64,000 nucleotides of DNA from Calamus simplicifolius (GCA_900491605.1 UESW01001671.1:52095-116094); one strand, 5' to 3'. Positions 46,501 through 58,859 are shown, numbered from the stretch's first letter. Numbers and translations: made by a program. The notes: a model not told the origin generated them from the sequence alone.

Positions 46501-46999
46501 GGCCTTTGTCATTGTTTCCGAAAGTAACAACTCCTCCTCTTTTACTTCAAGGGTGATGAATTAATCCTTGTCATAGCCATCCAATCTCATTTACTTTAGC
46601 ATTATCAGCAATTAAGCAATGATTACTAGTAGACAAATTGTCTAAATCAATTAAGTATACATTGCCATTTCTATTTCCAACAAATATAATGCTATTGTCA
46701 ATGGGATTAGAAACAGTGCAAATAGAAGCTTCAAATGAAACTTTGAAACCTTTATCACACAATTGGCTAATGCTAATTAAGTTATGCTTTAAACCAACAA
46801 CATATAAAATATTTTCTATAAAAGTGGATGGAGTTATTTGAATTTTACCAAATCCCATGATTTGGCCTTTGCCATTGTTTCCGAAAGTAACAACTCCTCC
46901 TCTTTTATCTTCAAGGGTGATGAATTAATCATTGTCATCCATCATGTATCTTGAGCAGCCACTATCAAGATACCACTTTCGTTTTAATCCTTTGGCTGC
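43533..46999 (-). pseudogene. Pol polyprotein of element 2
   Basis: Protease motif WYLDSGCSRYM with intact D-S-G near 46945-46985, followed by a 363-bp in-frame tandem duplication (listed separately). The integrase core at 45641-46156 keeps all three acidic positions (HMDLFGH, RSDHGTEF, VIERKNRT). RT with DVKSVFLNG and YVDDI lies at 44445-44753, with a frameshift directly after YVDDI. RNase H with TNSDYVGYKLDRKSTSGAC lies around 43807-44001. There are further stops and single-base losses between domains (for instance near 44830, 44895 and 44985). Domain order is copia. Confidence 0.85.
46208..46933 (-). repeat. 363-bp in-frame tandem duplication within pol of element 2
   Basis: Units 46208-46570 and 46571-46933 are nearly identical and each covers the stretch from the protease (QFITLEDKRGG) to the GAG-pre-integrase region (NAKVNEIGWL). 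The length is exactly 121 codons. Elements 1 and 3 have one copy. Confidence 0.93.
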
Positions 47000-47661
47000 A
47001 AGACACTCCTGCAAGATAATCAAATCTTATGTTTAGGTATCCAAGCTTTCTTAGGTCCTTCATGGTTAGTAGCAATAAAGATTGTTCCTTTTAGAACCCA
47101 TATTTTCTTGCTTTTAATATTTAAATTCTTATTAGTTTTTCTAAAATTTCATTCATAAGATTTATGTCCTTTTTTGTTGCAATGATAACATGAAATATCA
47201 ATTTTCTTTACAAAGAAATTGTTGACATATTTTTGTTTCATGTGTGGTTTATATCCTAAACCAGCTTTATAAAATACAACTCTTTGATTACTTAAAAGCA
47301 AATTTAGTTTTTCCTGAGCTATATGTAAATTTATCAACAATGTTCTTATGTTTATCAATTTCTTTCTTCAAATTAATATTTTGTTTGAAATTGATTCCTT
47401 TTCTTTTAAATCATTTTCATTTTCAGATTTTAGATTTTTAACCTCAAGAATTAGTTCATTTTTCTCTTTGAGAAGATTTAAGTTTTTAATTTTCAAAGAT
47501 TTATTTTTCATTCTCAAAATCTTAAAATCACTAACTAACTCATTGAAAGCATCATACAATTCATCAAATGTAAAGTCATCTTGGGCTTCAAAATTTACCT
47601 TATTTTCATCGTTTGCCATGAAGCATATGTTTGCAACCTTTTTTTGTTCTTCTTCGGATGA
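47000..47661 (-). pseudogene. Gag of element 2, 3' part
   Basis: C-terminal part of the gag split by element 3. It contains the long coiled-coil (KSLKIKNLNLLKEKNELILE) and the second zinc knuckle CYHCNKKGHKSYE near 47150-47190, whose last cysteine codon is changed. A deletion in the coiled-coil end (near 47385) shifts the frame. Confidence 0.8.
47657..47661. repeat. Target-site duplication, left, element 3 (GATGA)
   Basis: Matches 57862-57866. It falls inside the serine/glutamate-rich part of element 2 gag. Confidence 0.9.
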
Positions 47662-47827
47662 TGTTGACCCAATTATTGATTTTGATGATTAACAAAACTA
47701 TTTGAGTATAACATTTGAAGTTACTGATGATTTTCGTTAAGTTTTTCAGTTTATGATTTGATTTATTAATCAAAATCATAAGATAAATCAAGTTCTAGTT
47801 CGAATCTAATTTCAAGGTAAGATTGCA

Positions 47828-48125
47828 GACATTAGAGTCGACATATGGAATCGCAAAGTCGACTCCAGAAATCGGCACAGACTTAGAGTCGAAACCTGTA
47901 CTATTAGAGCCGACTCCAACAAAAAGAACAGAACGATGGTTTTTCTGGTCACGACTTAGAGTCGACTCCTGAACAGTTAGAGTCGACTCCAGAAGATTTT
48001 CGTGTCGACCCCAAAAAGTCAGAGACGACTCCAGATCGAGCGGATTAGGGATTTTCGATTTAGAGCCAACTCCAGAAAAGTTAGAGTTGACTCCAGATTG
48101 TCAGATATGACTCTAGAACTGTCAG
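47828..48125. repeat. GAGTCGACTC-type palindrome cluster in U3 of element 3
   Basis: About ten words such as AGAGTCGACTCC, GTGTCGACCCC and AGAGCCGACTCC. GAGTCGACTC is a perfect 10-base palindrome. The matching cluster in the 3' LTR is at about 56655-56960. Confidence 0.88.
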
Positions 48126-48870
48126 AACGTCTCTAAACTCTACTTTTATCTTTTTAATCCCAACGGCTATTACCATATTTGGTTCTAATCCTTCTTACAC
48201 TTGTTTCTAACGGATATTTTTTAGCTATTTATGGATTAATAAGGATCTATAAGAAGGGGTTTCTATTACATTCGAAAATGAGAGAACAAGAGAGAAAAAT
48301 CAGAAAATTAAGAGTAAAATCCATTAGAAAATCAAAAGAGAAAAGAGGGAAGATTCAAAAGGGAAGATTATACTAATTTTCCAAAAGAAAAGAGAGAGAT
48401 TCCAAGCTTTCTTGGTTTCATTTTGAAGAAATCTCAAACGAAAAAGCAAGCCCTAGTTTTCTAATCTTCTGAGCTTCAAGAGCATTCTAAAGGAAGATCC
48501 ACTCAAGAGAAGAGGAGAAGCAAGCCACCAAGATCTGTAAATCAGGCTTTGATTTCTATCTCTTTATTTTTGTTCTATTATTGTATTTTGCTCATTGGAG
48601 GAGCTTTTAAATTTGTAAAAATATTATTGTTTGCTGGGTCAATCAGAGGATTGATTCTGTTGAGGCTGTTAGCCTTGTGCAAGCAGTTTGCTTGTGTTGT
48701 AAGGTTGTGTGCTGGTGAGCCTTGAAAACCAGCTGGGTTCGTTTTGCACCCAAAAAAACAATAAGTTTGAGTTGTGAGCTTGCAAAATAACTCTGTTGTA
48801 ATCAGTTTGATTATAGTGTGGACCCAAGAGGTACTTGGGAGTGGATGTAGGTGTAGGTACACCGAACCAC

Positions 48871-48878
48871 TATAAAAT
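48871..48878 (+). promoter_or_regulatory. TATA box of the element 3 LTR
   Basis: TATAAAAT after ccgaaccac, conserved in the other LTR at about 57682. Transcription would start roughly 30 bases downstream and leave a short R-U5. Confidence 0.6.
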
Positions 48879-49052
48879 CCTTGTGTTTGCAGTGATTGTT
48901 TCCTTGTCTCTTACTCTCTATCTTTGCATACTCTATTTTAATTCATATACATCTAAGTTTTTACTTCCGCTAGGGGATCATTTTTAAAAGGAGTTTAATT
49001 TTTGAAAAACCCAATTCACCCCCCCTCTTGGGTTGCTATCTGGCCCAACAAT

Positions 49053-49064
49053 TGGTATTAGAGC
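49053..49064 (+). promoter_or_regulatory. Primer-binding site of element 3
   Basis: TGGTATTAGAGC, two bases after the LTR, one mismatch from the initiator tRNA-Met complement. Confidence 0.85.
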
Positions 49065-49110
49065 TAGTGCTCATTTGATTTGATCTAACGATCAAGAGTC
49101 AAAGATCCAC

Positions 49111-50668
49111 ATGGCAACTCAAGCTGGTTCATCTTTTTTCGAAGGCCAATCTACTAATAGACCACCCTTGTTTAATGGCTTAAACTATGGTTATTGGAAG
49201 GCTAGAATGAAAATTTTCATTCAAGCACTTGACTATGATCTATGGAGCATTATAGTCAATGGACCACACACACCCACTGCTAGAATTAATGGCATGGAGA
49301 TTCCTAAACCGGAAACGGAATGGGATGCAAAGGATAAAAATTGGCACAACTTAATGCCAAGGCAATGAATGTTTTGTACTGCTCATTAGATGCAAATGAA
49401 TTCAATCGTATATCTATTTGCATTTCTGCTAAGGAAATATGGGATAGACTTGAGGTTACCCATGAGGGAACAAATCAAGTCAAGGAATCCAAGATTAACA
49501 TGCTAGTTCATAAGTATGAATTGTTTAAAATGGATGCATATGAATCTATTTCTGATATGTTTACAAGATTTACTTATATAGTTAATGGTCTAAAAAGTCT
49601 TGGTAAATCTTATGATAATTCTAATCTTGTGAGGAAGGTTTTGCGTTCCTTGCCTAGGACTTGGGAAGCTAAAGTGACTGCAATATAAGAGGCAAAGGAT
49701 CTAAGTACCCTACCCCTGGAAGAATTATTGGGATCCTTGATGACTCATGAGCTTCAAGTTAAGCAACATGTTGATGATGATGAGTCAAAGAAGAAGAGGA
49801 CTATGACTCTTAAGATTTCTGAATATATGGAAGAGCCTCATGAATCTGAAGATGAAAGTGATGATGAGGACATGACACTCATCATAAGGAAGTTTAAAAG
49901 ATTCACGAAGAAGAAGATGTTTGAAAAGAAAAAGCTCTTTGCTAGAAAAGATGAGGACAAAGGCAAAGAAAAAGAAGTTATCTATTTTGAATGCAAGAAG
50001 CCGGGTCACTTTAAATCTGAATTCCCACAACTAAAGAAAGGCACCCGAAGATTCAAAAAGAAGGCAATGATGGCCACATGGAGTGATTCGGAAAGCTCAA
50101 GTTCCGAAGAGGAAGAGAAGAGTGAAATGGCCAATCTATATTTCATGGCGGACAATGATGAGGTAAGTCCGAGTTTTCTTGATGACTTTACTTTCGATGA
50201 GTTACATAGTGCTTTTTATGAATTAATGGATGATTTTGCAAAATTAAGTTCAAAGAACAAAGATCTGAAAAATCAAATGCAAAATCTATCTTTAGAAAAT
50301 GAAAAGCATATTGTTGAAAAAGAACTTTTGATGAAAAAAATGAAAGCTTGAAAAATGAAGTTGATAGACTTAAACCTATAGTTGATAAATTTACTTTGAG
50401 CTATATCAAACTTAATATGATTTTATACAATCAAAAAGCTATTTTTGATAAAGCTGAATTAGGATATAATCCACTTAAAAAGCAAAAATCCTTGAAAAAT
50501 ATTTTTGTACATGCTGAAAAATCATCAAATATTACTTGTTTTAAATGTGGAAACAAAGGGCATAAATCTTATATGTGTAAAACTCCACATGATAAAAGAA
50601 AGATGATTTGGGTTCCCAAAGGAACAATATTTATTGCATCTAACCATGAAGGACCCAAGAAGGCTTAG
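49111..50668 (+). pseudogene. Gag of element 3
   Basis: Starts MATQAGSSFFEGQSTNRPPL, a copia gag with UBN2-type domain (AKEIWDRLEVTHEGTNQVKE, LRSLPRTWEAKV), an acidic/lysine-rich hinge, a first zinc knuckle that has lost its first and last cysteines (FECKKPGHFKSEF), a coiled-coil and an intact second knuckle CFKCGNKGHKSYMC at about 50539-50580. It is broken by a frameshift near 49340, a stop at 49686-49688 (glutamine codon to TAA) and a frameshift near 50345. Confidence 0.83.
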
Positions 50669-53600
50669 GTACCTAAAGTTAAGATATGAATATTTTGCAG
50701 GAGTGTCTTGCAGCCATCAGACTGAAAAGAAAGTGCTACCTTGATAATGGTTGCTCAAGACACATGATGGGTGACAAAGATCAATTCATCACCCTTGAAT
50801 CGAAAAGAGGTGGAGTAGTTACTTTTGGTGATAATGGTCAAGGCCATATCATGGGTATTGGTAAGATTCAAATTACTCCATCTACTCATATTGATAATGT
50901 TTTATATGTTGATGGACTTAAGCATAACTTGATAAGTATTAGCCAACTGTGTGATAAAGGTTTCAAAGTTTCCTTTGAAGCTTCCATTTGCACTGTTACT
51001 AATCCCATTGATAACAGCATTATTCTTATTGGTAAACGTTATGGCAATGTGTACTTAATTGATTTGAGTAATTTATCTCCAAGTAATCATTGCTTAGTTG
51101 CTAATAATGCTAAGATGAATGAGATTGGTTGGCTATGGCACCGTAGATTAGGTCATGCAAGCACACACCTAATTTCTAAACTATTGAAAATGGATCAAGT
51201 TAAAGGTATTCCTAGTTTAAATTTTAAAAATAATCGAATCTGTGATGCATGTCAATTTGAAAAACAAACAAGAACTTCTTTCAAATCTAAGAATGTTGTT
51301 TCAACTACTAGGCCACTAGGGCTACTACACATGGACCTTTTTGGACCTACTAGAACCACAAGTCTAGGAGGAAAGAAATATGGTCTTGTGATAGTAGATG
51401 ATTACTCTAGATTCACTTGGGTAATATTTTTGGCTCACAAAGATGAGACTTTCTCAATATTTCTGAAATTCGTTAAGAAAGTCACAAATGAGAAAAATAC
51501 TACCATAGTGTCTATTAGAAGTGATCATGGAACTGAATTTAAAAATCACTTATTTGAAAATTTCTGTTTTGAAAAAGGGATACATCATAATTTTTCAGCA
51601 CCTAGGACACCATAACAAAATGGAGTTGTAGAAAGAAAGAATAGGACTTTAGAAGACATGGCCCATACCATGCTATGTGAAAGCCAACTTCCAAAATATT
51701 TTTGGGCAGAAGCTATAAACACAGCATGTTACATCCTAAATAGAGCCCTGATTAGACCTATCCTTAAGAAGACTCCCTATGAATTATGGCATAATAGGAA
51801 ACCCAATTTAGGTTATTTTCATGCATTTGGTTGTAAATGCTTTATTCATAACAATGGTAAGGACAATCTTGGGAAGTTTGATGCAAAGTATGATGAAGGC
51901 ATTTTCCTAGGATATTCTACATCTAGCAAGGCATATAGAGTATTTAATAAAAGAAGTTTAGTTGTAGAAGAATCCATTCATATAGTGTTTGATGAGTCTT
52001 TAGCATCAAGATCAGGTAAAATTGATGATGAGGAAGATACATCTTTGATTGAAAGAGGTATTGAAAAACTAAATGTATCTTCGGATCAAGAACCTGAAGC
52101 TAAGGATGATGACTCACCTAAGGATGATGGTTTTGATACTGCTCATAATGATAAAGATATACCTAGAGATTGGAGATATGCTTATGGTCATCTTAAGGAC
52201 CTAATCATAGGTGATCCATCTCAAGGTGTGAGGACTAGATCATCAATGAGAAATATCAATAATCATCTTGCATTTGTATCTCATATAGAACCCAAAACTA
52301 TAGAGAAGCTGAGAAAGATAGTTATTGGATGTTAGCAATGCAGGAAGAGTTAAACCAATTCACCAGGAACCAAGTTTGGACCCTAGTAGACAGACCTAGA
52401 AACCACCCTATAATAGGATCTAAATGGGTTTTTAGAAATAAATTGGATGAAAATGGCTTGGTGATTAAAAATAAGGCTAGATTAGTTGCGAAGGGATATA
52501 ATCAGGAAGAAGGTATAGATTTTGATGAAACCTTTGCACCTGTTGCTAGATTAGAAGCCATTAGACTACTGCTTGCATTTGCATGTCATATGAATTTCAA
52601 CTTATTTCAAATGGATGTTAAAAGTGCATTTTTAAATGATTTTATAAATGAAGAAGTTTATGTTGAACAACCTCCTGGTTTTGAAGATTATGAATTTTCA
52701 AACCACGTCTTCAAATTACACAAAGCACTTTATGGTTTAAAGCAAGCACCTAGAGCTTGGTATGATAGATTGAGTAAATTTTTGATTGAAAATGATTTTT
52801 CTAGAGGAAATGCTGATAAAACTTTGTTTTAAAAAAGAAAAGAAAATAATTTATTAATTATTTAAATTTATGTTGATGACATTATATTTGGTGCTACTAA
52901 CAATCTTCTTTGTCAAGAATTTGCTAAGTTAATGCAGGGAGAATTCGAGATGAGCATGATGGGAGAACTCAACTTCTTCCTTGGACTTCAAATCAAGCAA
53001 GAGAAAGCGGGGATTTTCATTAACCAAACAAAGTACACAAAGGAAAGTACTCAAGAAGTTTGGTATGGAATCTGCTAAACCTCTTGGTACGCCAATGAGT
53101 CCCTCATGCAAGCTGGACAAGGATGAAGAAGGTAAGAAAGTAGATCAGAAGCATTACCGAGGTATGATCGGATCACTTCTTTACTTAACTGCAAGTAGGC
53201 CAGATATTATGTTTTCTGTTTGTCTATGTGCAAGATATCAATCTAATCCTAAAGAATCACATTTAATTGATGTTAAAAGAATCTTTAGATACTTAAATGG
53301 AACTAAAAATATAGGATTATGGTATTCTAGAGACTCAACTTTGAAGTTAATTGCTTATTCTGATTCTGATTATGCTAGTTGTAAATTAGATAGGAAGAGT
53401 ACAAGTGGTGCATGCCAACTTCTAGGAAGTAACTTAATCTCTTGGTTTAGCAAGAAGCAAAATTCGGTTGCATTATCCACTGCTGAGGTAGAGTATGTTG
53501 CAGCTGGAAGTTGCTGTGCTCAAATCCTTTGGATTAAGCGATAACTTGAAGATTATGGTATCACACTTGATAAAATTCCTATTAGATGTGATAACACTAG

Positions 53601-53817
53601 TGCCATCAATCTAACGAAAAATCCAATCCAACACTCTAGAACTAAACACATAGAAATCAGATATCACTTTATTAGAGAACATGTTTTTAACAATGATGTT
53701 TGTCTTGAATATGTGAATACTAATGAACAATTAGCTGATATCTTTACCAAACCATTAAGTGAAGAAAGATTTTGTTATCTTAGAGGAGAATTAGGAGTTT
53801 GTGATCCTTTAGAATGA
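50669..53817 (+). pseudogene. Pol polyprotein of element 3
   Basis: The protease motif reads YLDNGCSRHMMGD at about 50740-50770, with the catalytic D-S-G changed to D-N-G. Next come the zinc region WLWHRRLGHAS and CDACQFEK, an integrase with HMDLFGP, RSDHGTEF and VVERKNRT, RT with DVKSAFLND and YVDDI, and RNase H with SDSDYAS and STAEVEYVAAGS. Breaks: TAA at 51613-51615 inside the integrase, a frameshift near 52310, two stops just before YVDDI (52830 and about 52863), one extra base near 53045 and a stop at 53542-53544. The end GVCDPLE is shared with element 2. Confidence 0.86.
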
Positions 53818-54009
53818 TTTTCTGAAACTCTTAAGGACAACAACTATCTAGACTTCATCAATTTCTTGAAAATCCTCTATGTTCAATAAGGAAATTTATC
53901 TAGAAAATTGATTCATTGTTTCTCCAATTATTAAAGAACACTTATCTAGAGTTTGATGTTCAATTTGATCAGTTTCAAATCCTTAAAATTCAAATTTTTT
54001 ACTGAAACT

Positions 54010-54215
54010 TTTGTGGAGTCGACACCTTCAGTTTGTGGAGTCGACACATTTATTTTTGATGTTCAGTCTGGGCAATTAGAGCCGACACCTGCTTCTGCAG
54101 AGCTGACTCTAATTCGGGCACTGACAGATTTTCCGGTTCGGAGCCGACACCTCACTTTGCGGGAGTCGACTCTAAGTGAACCTATATCAAAATATAAAGG
54201 CGGAGTCGACACCTA
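54010..54215. repeat. GAGTCGACAC-type cluster in the env leader of element 3
   Basis: Repeated words such as GTGGAGTCGACACC, GAGCCGACACC and GGGAGTCGACTC between the end of pol and the env-like start codon. The position is the same as in element 2. Confidence 0.85.
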
Positions 54216-54318
54216 TTCGGATTCTATCATCTCCAAATACTCTCTAGAGCCGTTCCAAACCGATTCCAACCCCTCCAAACCCTTCAAATCTCTTGATTAC
54301 TCATTCCAATCAAACCCT

Positions 54319-55733
54319 ATGGCTCCTAAAAGGCGTGCGATTGTTAGAGGTTCGGCCGGTCCCATGAGGCGTCGCACGATTCGAAGACAAGCATCGTCTT
54401 CTTCATCTTCTGCCACCCGAGAGGCTTCTCCACCATCTCCATCTTCTCCACATGTCGACCAATTAGCGGGTAAGGCTATCACAACCAGAAGAAAAGTTGA
54501 TTTCGATTTCTTTGCTTCGGAGGGTTTTACTATTGGTCGTCAATTGAAGGAAATGGGATGGAAAAAAGTTTGTTCTTTGGATGTTCCTACCTACCCTACC
54601 CTCGTAAGAGAGTTCTACAATGATTTGAGTAGAGGAGAGGGATGTTTAGTAAGTTATGTTAGAGGAACAAGAGTTGTAATCTCTGCTGAGATTCTTGGAA
54701 ATTTGTTAGAGATGCCCACTATTGGAATAAATGAGTATCAGCATGATGATCGTGGTGGTGCCCTATCTAGGATGTTGGGGAGAGAAGTATCTAAGTTTGA
54801 GGAGATTTTGGTAAATCAACTGAATTTGGAACTTAGGCTTCTTCATAACATCTGCGGAAGGATCTTATTTCCAAAGATAGGCAGATTTGAGTATGTCTCA
54901 GAGTGAGACATCTTGCTGATGGATTGCATCATCAACGGGCAGCCAGTAAATTTAGCTGGGATGATGATAGGCTATATGGCAGAGGCAGCTACCAAGAAGA
55001 GATCCACATTGCCATATGGTATGATTCTGACTTTGGTATTTAGAAGCCAAGGTGTGTTGATCATGGATAATGAGCCACTGAGGAAACTAAGGCATACAGA
55101 CTACTACAGTGTCTCTACCATTCACCGTATGGGCTTCAGGAAGGTAAATGGTATTTGGATAAAGGGAGGATGGGAGGGTAGAGCAGAGGAGGCCAGAGTT
55201 GAGGAGGCCGAGCAGAGGACATCCCTGGACCATATGTTGCAGGACCATCAGTCCCTGACCCATCTGTTGTGGGACCATCTACTGCTGGACCTTCTGAGGT
55301 TGGACCGAGCACATATTCTTCACCTTTACCTCAGACAGTATTTGTATCTGGAAGATTTTCAGATGTGCAGATTAGTCAGCTCAGAGCATTATTAGCTGAG
55401 TATGACAGTCAGAGGACCAATGAGATTTATCAGATGAGAGATGACTTCAGACAGTTTAAGGAGGAGATCAGTTCTAAACTTGACATGATTGCATCTACTT
55501 TGGATAGATCTGTGGATACCCTGTCATCTGAGCTTTATAAGATTTTTGAAAGGTTGGAAGGGATCGCAGATGGATCTAGAGTTTATCTAGACACTACTGG
55601 TCAGTTAAGAAGAGATATAGATTTTGTTGTTACAATGATTGAAGATTGTCTTGAAGGTTTTAAGAAATCACAAAAGGATGAGATTATGGAACTGATAGGT
55701 CATCTGAAGAAAATTGTATACAAACATGTTTGA
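54319..55733 (+). pseudogene. Env-like third ORF of element 3
   Basis: MAPKRRAIV start at 54319, basic and serine-rich N-terminus, central domain (GWKKVCSLDVPTYPTLVREF, LVSYVRGTRVVISAEILGNL) similar to the plant transposon protein domain of Sirevirus 3' ORFs, a proline/serine repeat region (about 55230-55330), and a C-terminal coiled-coil (LAEYDSQRTNEIYQMRDDF). A stop lies at 54904-54906 (arginine codon to TGA) and the frame changes in the repeat region. The upstream leader is open in frame for about 120 codons in this element only. Function is unknown. Confidence 0.76.
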
Positions 55734-56478
55734 TTGACCTTCTATTTCCTATAGTGATACCCTACCTTTTAGAAACCTAAGATTAGTTTTTCATATTCTA
55801 GTTTGTATCTTAGGATTTCTAGTTTACTATACTGTGTTAGCTTGTATCTAGGAATTTCTACTTGATATGGTACCTTAATGTGAATGTATTTTGATAGACA
55901 CATGTAATGCATCTTGAATTGAAATATAATTATCTTTTTATTTGTCTATAAGGAGCAATTACAATCAATGAAGTTTACTATCTCTATAATTGAATGAACC
56001 AACAACCTCGCTCTGATAACCTACATTATTATTTTTAAATTCACCTTATTGCTGATAACAAAAAAGGGGAGAGAAAATTGTATATGCATAAAGAAGAGAT
56101 CATGAAAGAATATAAGAGAGAATGAAAGAATATAAGATTTATAAGATTTCAATATGTTTTAATCAATTGGCATATCTCAAAAAGGGGGAGAGAAATCTAA
56201 AAATTATAATCAATTGGTATCAAATATGATCAATCGATTTCAGTTTATTTACATGTACCTTGCATAGGGGGAGTTATTCAATGCAGGGGGAGCTTAATGA
56301 TTTTCTATGTTAAATCATCTTGATTGCTGTTTATAATATAACTCAAGTATGTTTTTAAAGTTCATTTTGAAAATTGGCATCAAATTCTTTGTTAGGAAGT
56401 TTTAAAGCTTTAACAATGTCTATAACTCTTAGTTCAAATGAATTTTTAATGCATATACTCAAAGTTTTTATCATCATC
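55734..56478 (+). other. Non-coding 3' internal region of element 3
   Basis: AT-rich, with three purine tracts of the aaaaggggga type (near 56060, 56180 and 56265) before the final polypurine tract. Multiple tracts of this kind are a Sirevirus habit. Confidence 0.65.
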
Positions 56479-56491
56479 AAAAAGGGGGAGA
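56479..56491 (+). promoter_or_regulatory. Polypurine tract of element 3
   Basis: AAAAAGGGGGAGA directly before the 3' LTR. Confidence 0.9.
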
Positions 56492-56492
56492 T

Positions 56493-57861
56493 TGTTGACC
56501 CAATTATTGATTTTGATGATTAACAAAACTATTTGAGTATAACATTTGAAGTTACTAATGATTTTGGTTAAGTTTTTCAGTTTATGATTTGATTTATTAA
56601 TCAAAATCATAAGATAAATCAAGTTCTAGTTCGAATCTAATGTCAAGGTAAGATTGTAGACATTAGAGTCGACACATGGAATCGCAGAGTCGACTCCGGA
56701 AATCAGCACAGACTTAGAGTCGACACCTGTACTGTTAGAGCCGACTCCAACAAAAAGAATAGAACGATAGTTTTTCTAGTCATGACTTAGAGTCGACTCC
56801 TGGACTGTTAGAGTCGACTCCTGAAGATTTTCGTGTCGACCCCAGAAAAGTCAGAGATGACTCCATATCGAGCGGATTGGGGATTTTCGATTTAGAGCCG
56901 ACTCCAGAAAAGTTAGAGTCGACTCCAGATTGTCAGATATGACTCCAGAACTGTCAGAACGTCTCTAAACTCTACTTTTATCTTTTTAATCCCAACGGGT
57001 ATTACCATATTTGGTTCTAATCCTTCTTACACTTATTTCTAACAGATAGTTTTTAGCTATTTATGGATTAAGAAGGATCTATAAGAAGGGGTTTCTGTTG
57101 CATCCGAAAATGAGAGAACAAGAGTGAAATCCATCAGAATATCAAAAGAGAAAAGAGGGAAGATTCAAAAGGGAAGATTGTACTGATTTTCCAAAAGAAA
57201 AGAGAGAGATTTCAAGCTTTCTTGGTTTCATTTTTAAGAAATCACAAAAGAAGAAGCAAGCCCTAGTTTTCTAATCTTCTGAGCTTCAAGAGCATTCTAA
57301 AGGAAGATCTACTCAAGAGAAGAGGAGAAGCAAGCCACCAAGATCTGCAAATCAGGCTTTGATTCCTATCTCTTTATTTTTGTTCTATTATTGTATATTT
57401 GCTCATTGGAGGAGCTTTTAAATTTGTAAAAATGTTATTGTTTGCTGGGTCAATCAAAGGATTGATTCTGTTGAGGCTGTTAGCCTTGTGCAAGCAGTTT
57501 GCTTGTGTTGTAAGGTTGTGTGCTGATGAGCCTTGAAAACCAGCTGGGTTCGTTGTGCACCCAGGAAAACAACAAGTTTGAGTTGTGAGCTTGCAAAACA
57601 ACTCTGTTGTAATCAGTTTGATTATAGTGTGGACCCAAGAGGTACTTGGGAGTGGATGTAGGTGTAGGTATACCGGACCACTATAAAATCCTTGTGTTTA
57701 CAGTGATTGTTTCCTTGTCTCTTACTCTCTATCTTTGCATACTCTGTTTTAATTCGTATACATCTAAGTTTTCACTTCCGCTGGGGGATCGTTTTTAAAA
57801 GGATTTTAATTTTTGAAAAACCCAATTCATCCCCCCTCTTGGGTTGCTATCTGGACCAACA
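56493..57861 (+). repeat. 3' LTR of element 3
   Basis: 1,369 bases, closely similar to 47662-49050. A visible difference is a ~20-base shorter stretch near 57120 (agaaaaatcagaaaattaag is missing). Confidence 0.94.
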
Positions 57862-57866
57862 GATGA
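57862..57866. repeat. Target-site duplication, right, element 3 (GATGA)
   Basis: Matches 47657-47661. Confidence 0.9.
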
Positions 57867-58859
57867 AGACTCTTCACTATCACTCTAAGTTGCAACATAG
57901 GCTTTTTTCTTCTTCTTGTAACCCTTCTTTAGTTGAGGACATTCAGATCGAAAATGCCCTGGCTTTTTGCATTCATAACATGTCAAGGATTCTTTCTCTT
58001 TGTCTTTTTCTTTTTCCTTTTCTCCTTCCATTTTAATTCCTGATTTCCTTTTATGGAAGGGTCTCCTTCTTTGCATAAACTTTCTAAACTTCTTTGCAAG
58101 GAGAGATGTTTCATCATCTTCTTCTTCCTCACTGCTGCTTATTTCCTTTTCTACAGCCTTAAGTGCTATGGTTCTTTTCTTCTTGACTTCTTCCTCTTGA
58201 TGCTGCTTCATTGTCAGCTCATGGGTCATCAAAGATCCAAATAGCTCCTCCAAAGGTAGAACATTCAAGTCTTTGGTTTCTTGGATTGCAGTTACTTTTG
58301 CTTCCCATGTTCTTGGAAGATATCTAAGAATTTTACACACCAATTCAGAATTAGTATAAGTCTTACCAAGACTTTTCAAACCATTAACAATATCAGTGAA
58401 TCTAGTGTACATGCATGTGATTGATTCAGTTTGTTCCATGCTAAGCAATTCATATTTGTGCACTAGAATGTTGATTTTGGATTCTTTTACTTGGTTAGTA
58501 CCCTCATGGGTAACTTCTAGTCTATCCCAAATTTCTTTGGCTGAAATGCAAGTAGATATTCTGTTGAATTCATTTGCATCCAAAGAACAATATAAAACAT
58601 TCATGGCTTTTGCATTGAGCTAAGCCATTTTCCTATCATTCTCATTCCAATCCTTTTCGGGCTTAGGAACTATTGAACTATCTACAATGTATGTGGGTGT
58701 ACTAGGTCCATTTGTAATGACACTTCATAATTCATAATCTAAAGCTTGAATGAAAATCCTCATTCTTGCTTTCCAATATGAATAATTAGAGCCATTAAAC
58801 AGAGGTGGCCTATTAGTGGATTGACCTTCAGCAAAAGATGATCCAGCTTGTGTTACCAT
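57862..58859 (-). pseudogene. Gag of element 2, 5' part
   Basis: N-terminal gag from the ATG at 58859. It contains the UBN2-type domain and an intact first zinc knuckle CYECKKPGHFRSEC at about 57942-57985. It is cut by element 3 in the serine-rich stretch (SDSEES). A stop replaces glutamine just before the LNAKAMNVLYC block (about 58621), and another lies near 58735. The 239-codon frame 57885-58604 is the longest open gag part in the window. Confidence 0.83.

Larger units (their letters stand above)
47662..49050 (+). repeat. 5' LTR of element 3
   Basis: 1,389 bases, TGTTGACC to CCCAACA. U3 contains the GAGTCGACTC-type cluster (about 47828-48125). A TATA box is followed by a T/C-rich leader. 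Confidence 0.94.
47662..57861 (+). mobile_element. Sirevirus-type Ty1/copia retrotransposon, element 3, inserted in gag of element 2
   Basis: Plus-strand element of 10.2 kb: LTRs 47662-49050 and 56493-57861, primer site, gag, pol, env-like ORF, polypurine tract AAAAAGGGGGAGA. The proteins and the inner LTR edge (ggttgctatctggcccaaca) show it belongs to the same lineage as elements 1 and 2. The outer LTR edge (TGTTGACCCAA) and U3 differ, so it is a different family or subfamily. ORFs are broken but less so than in the other two. Confidence 0.94.
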
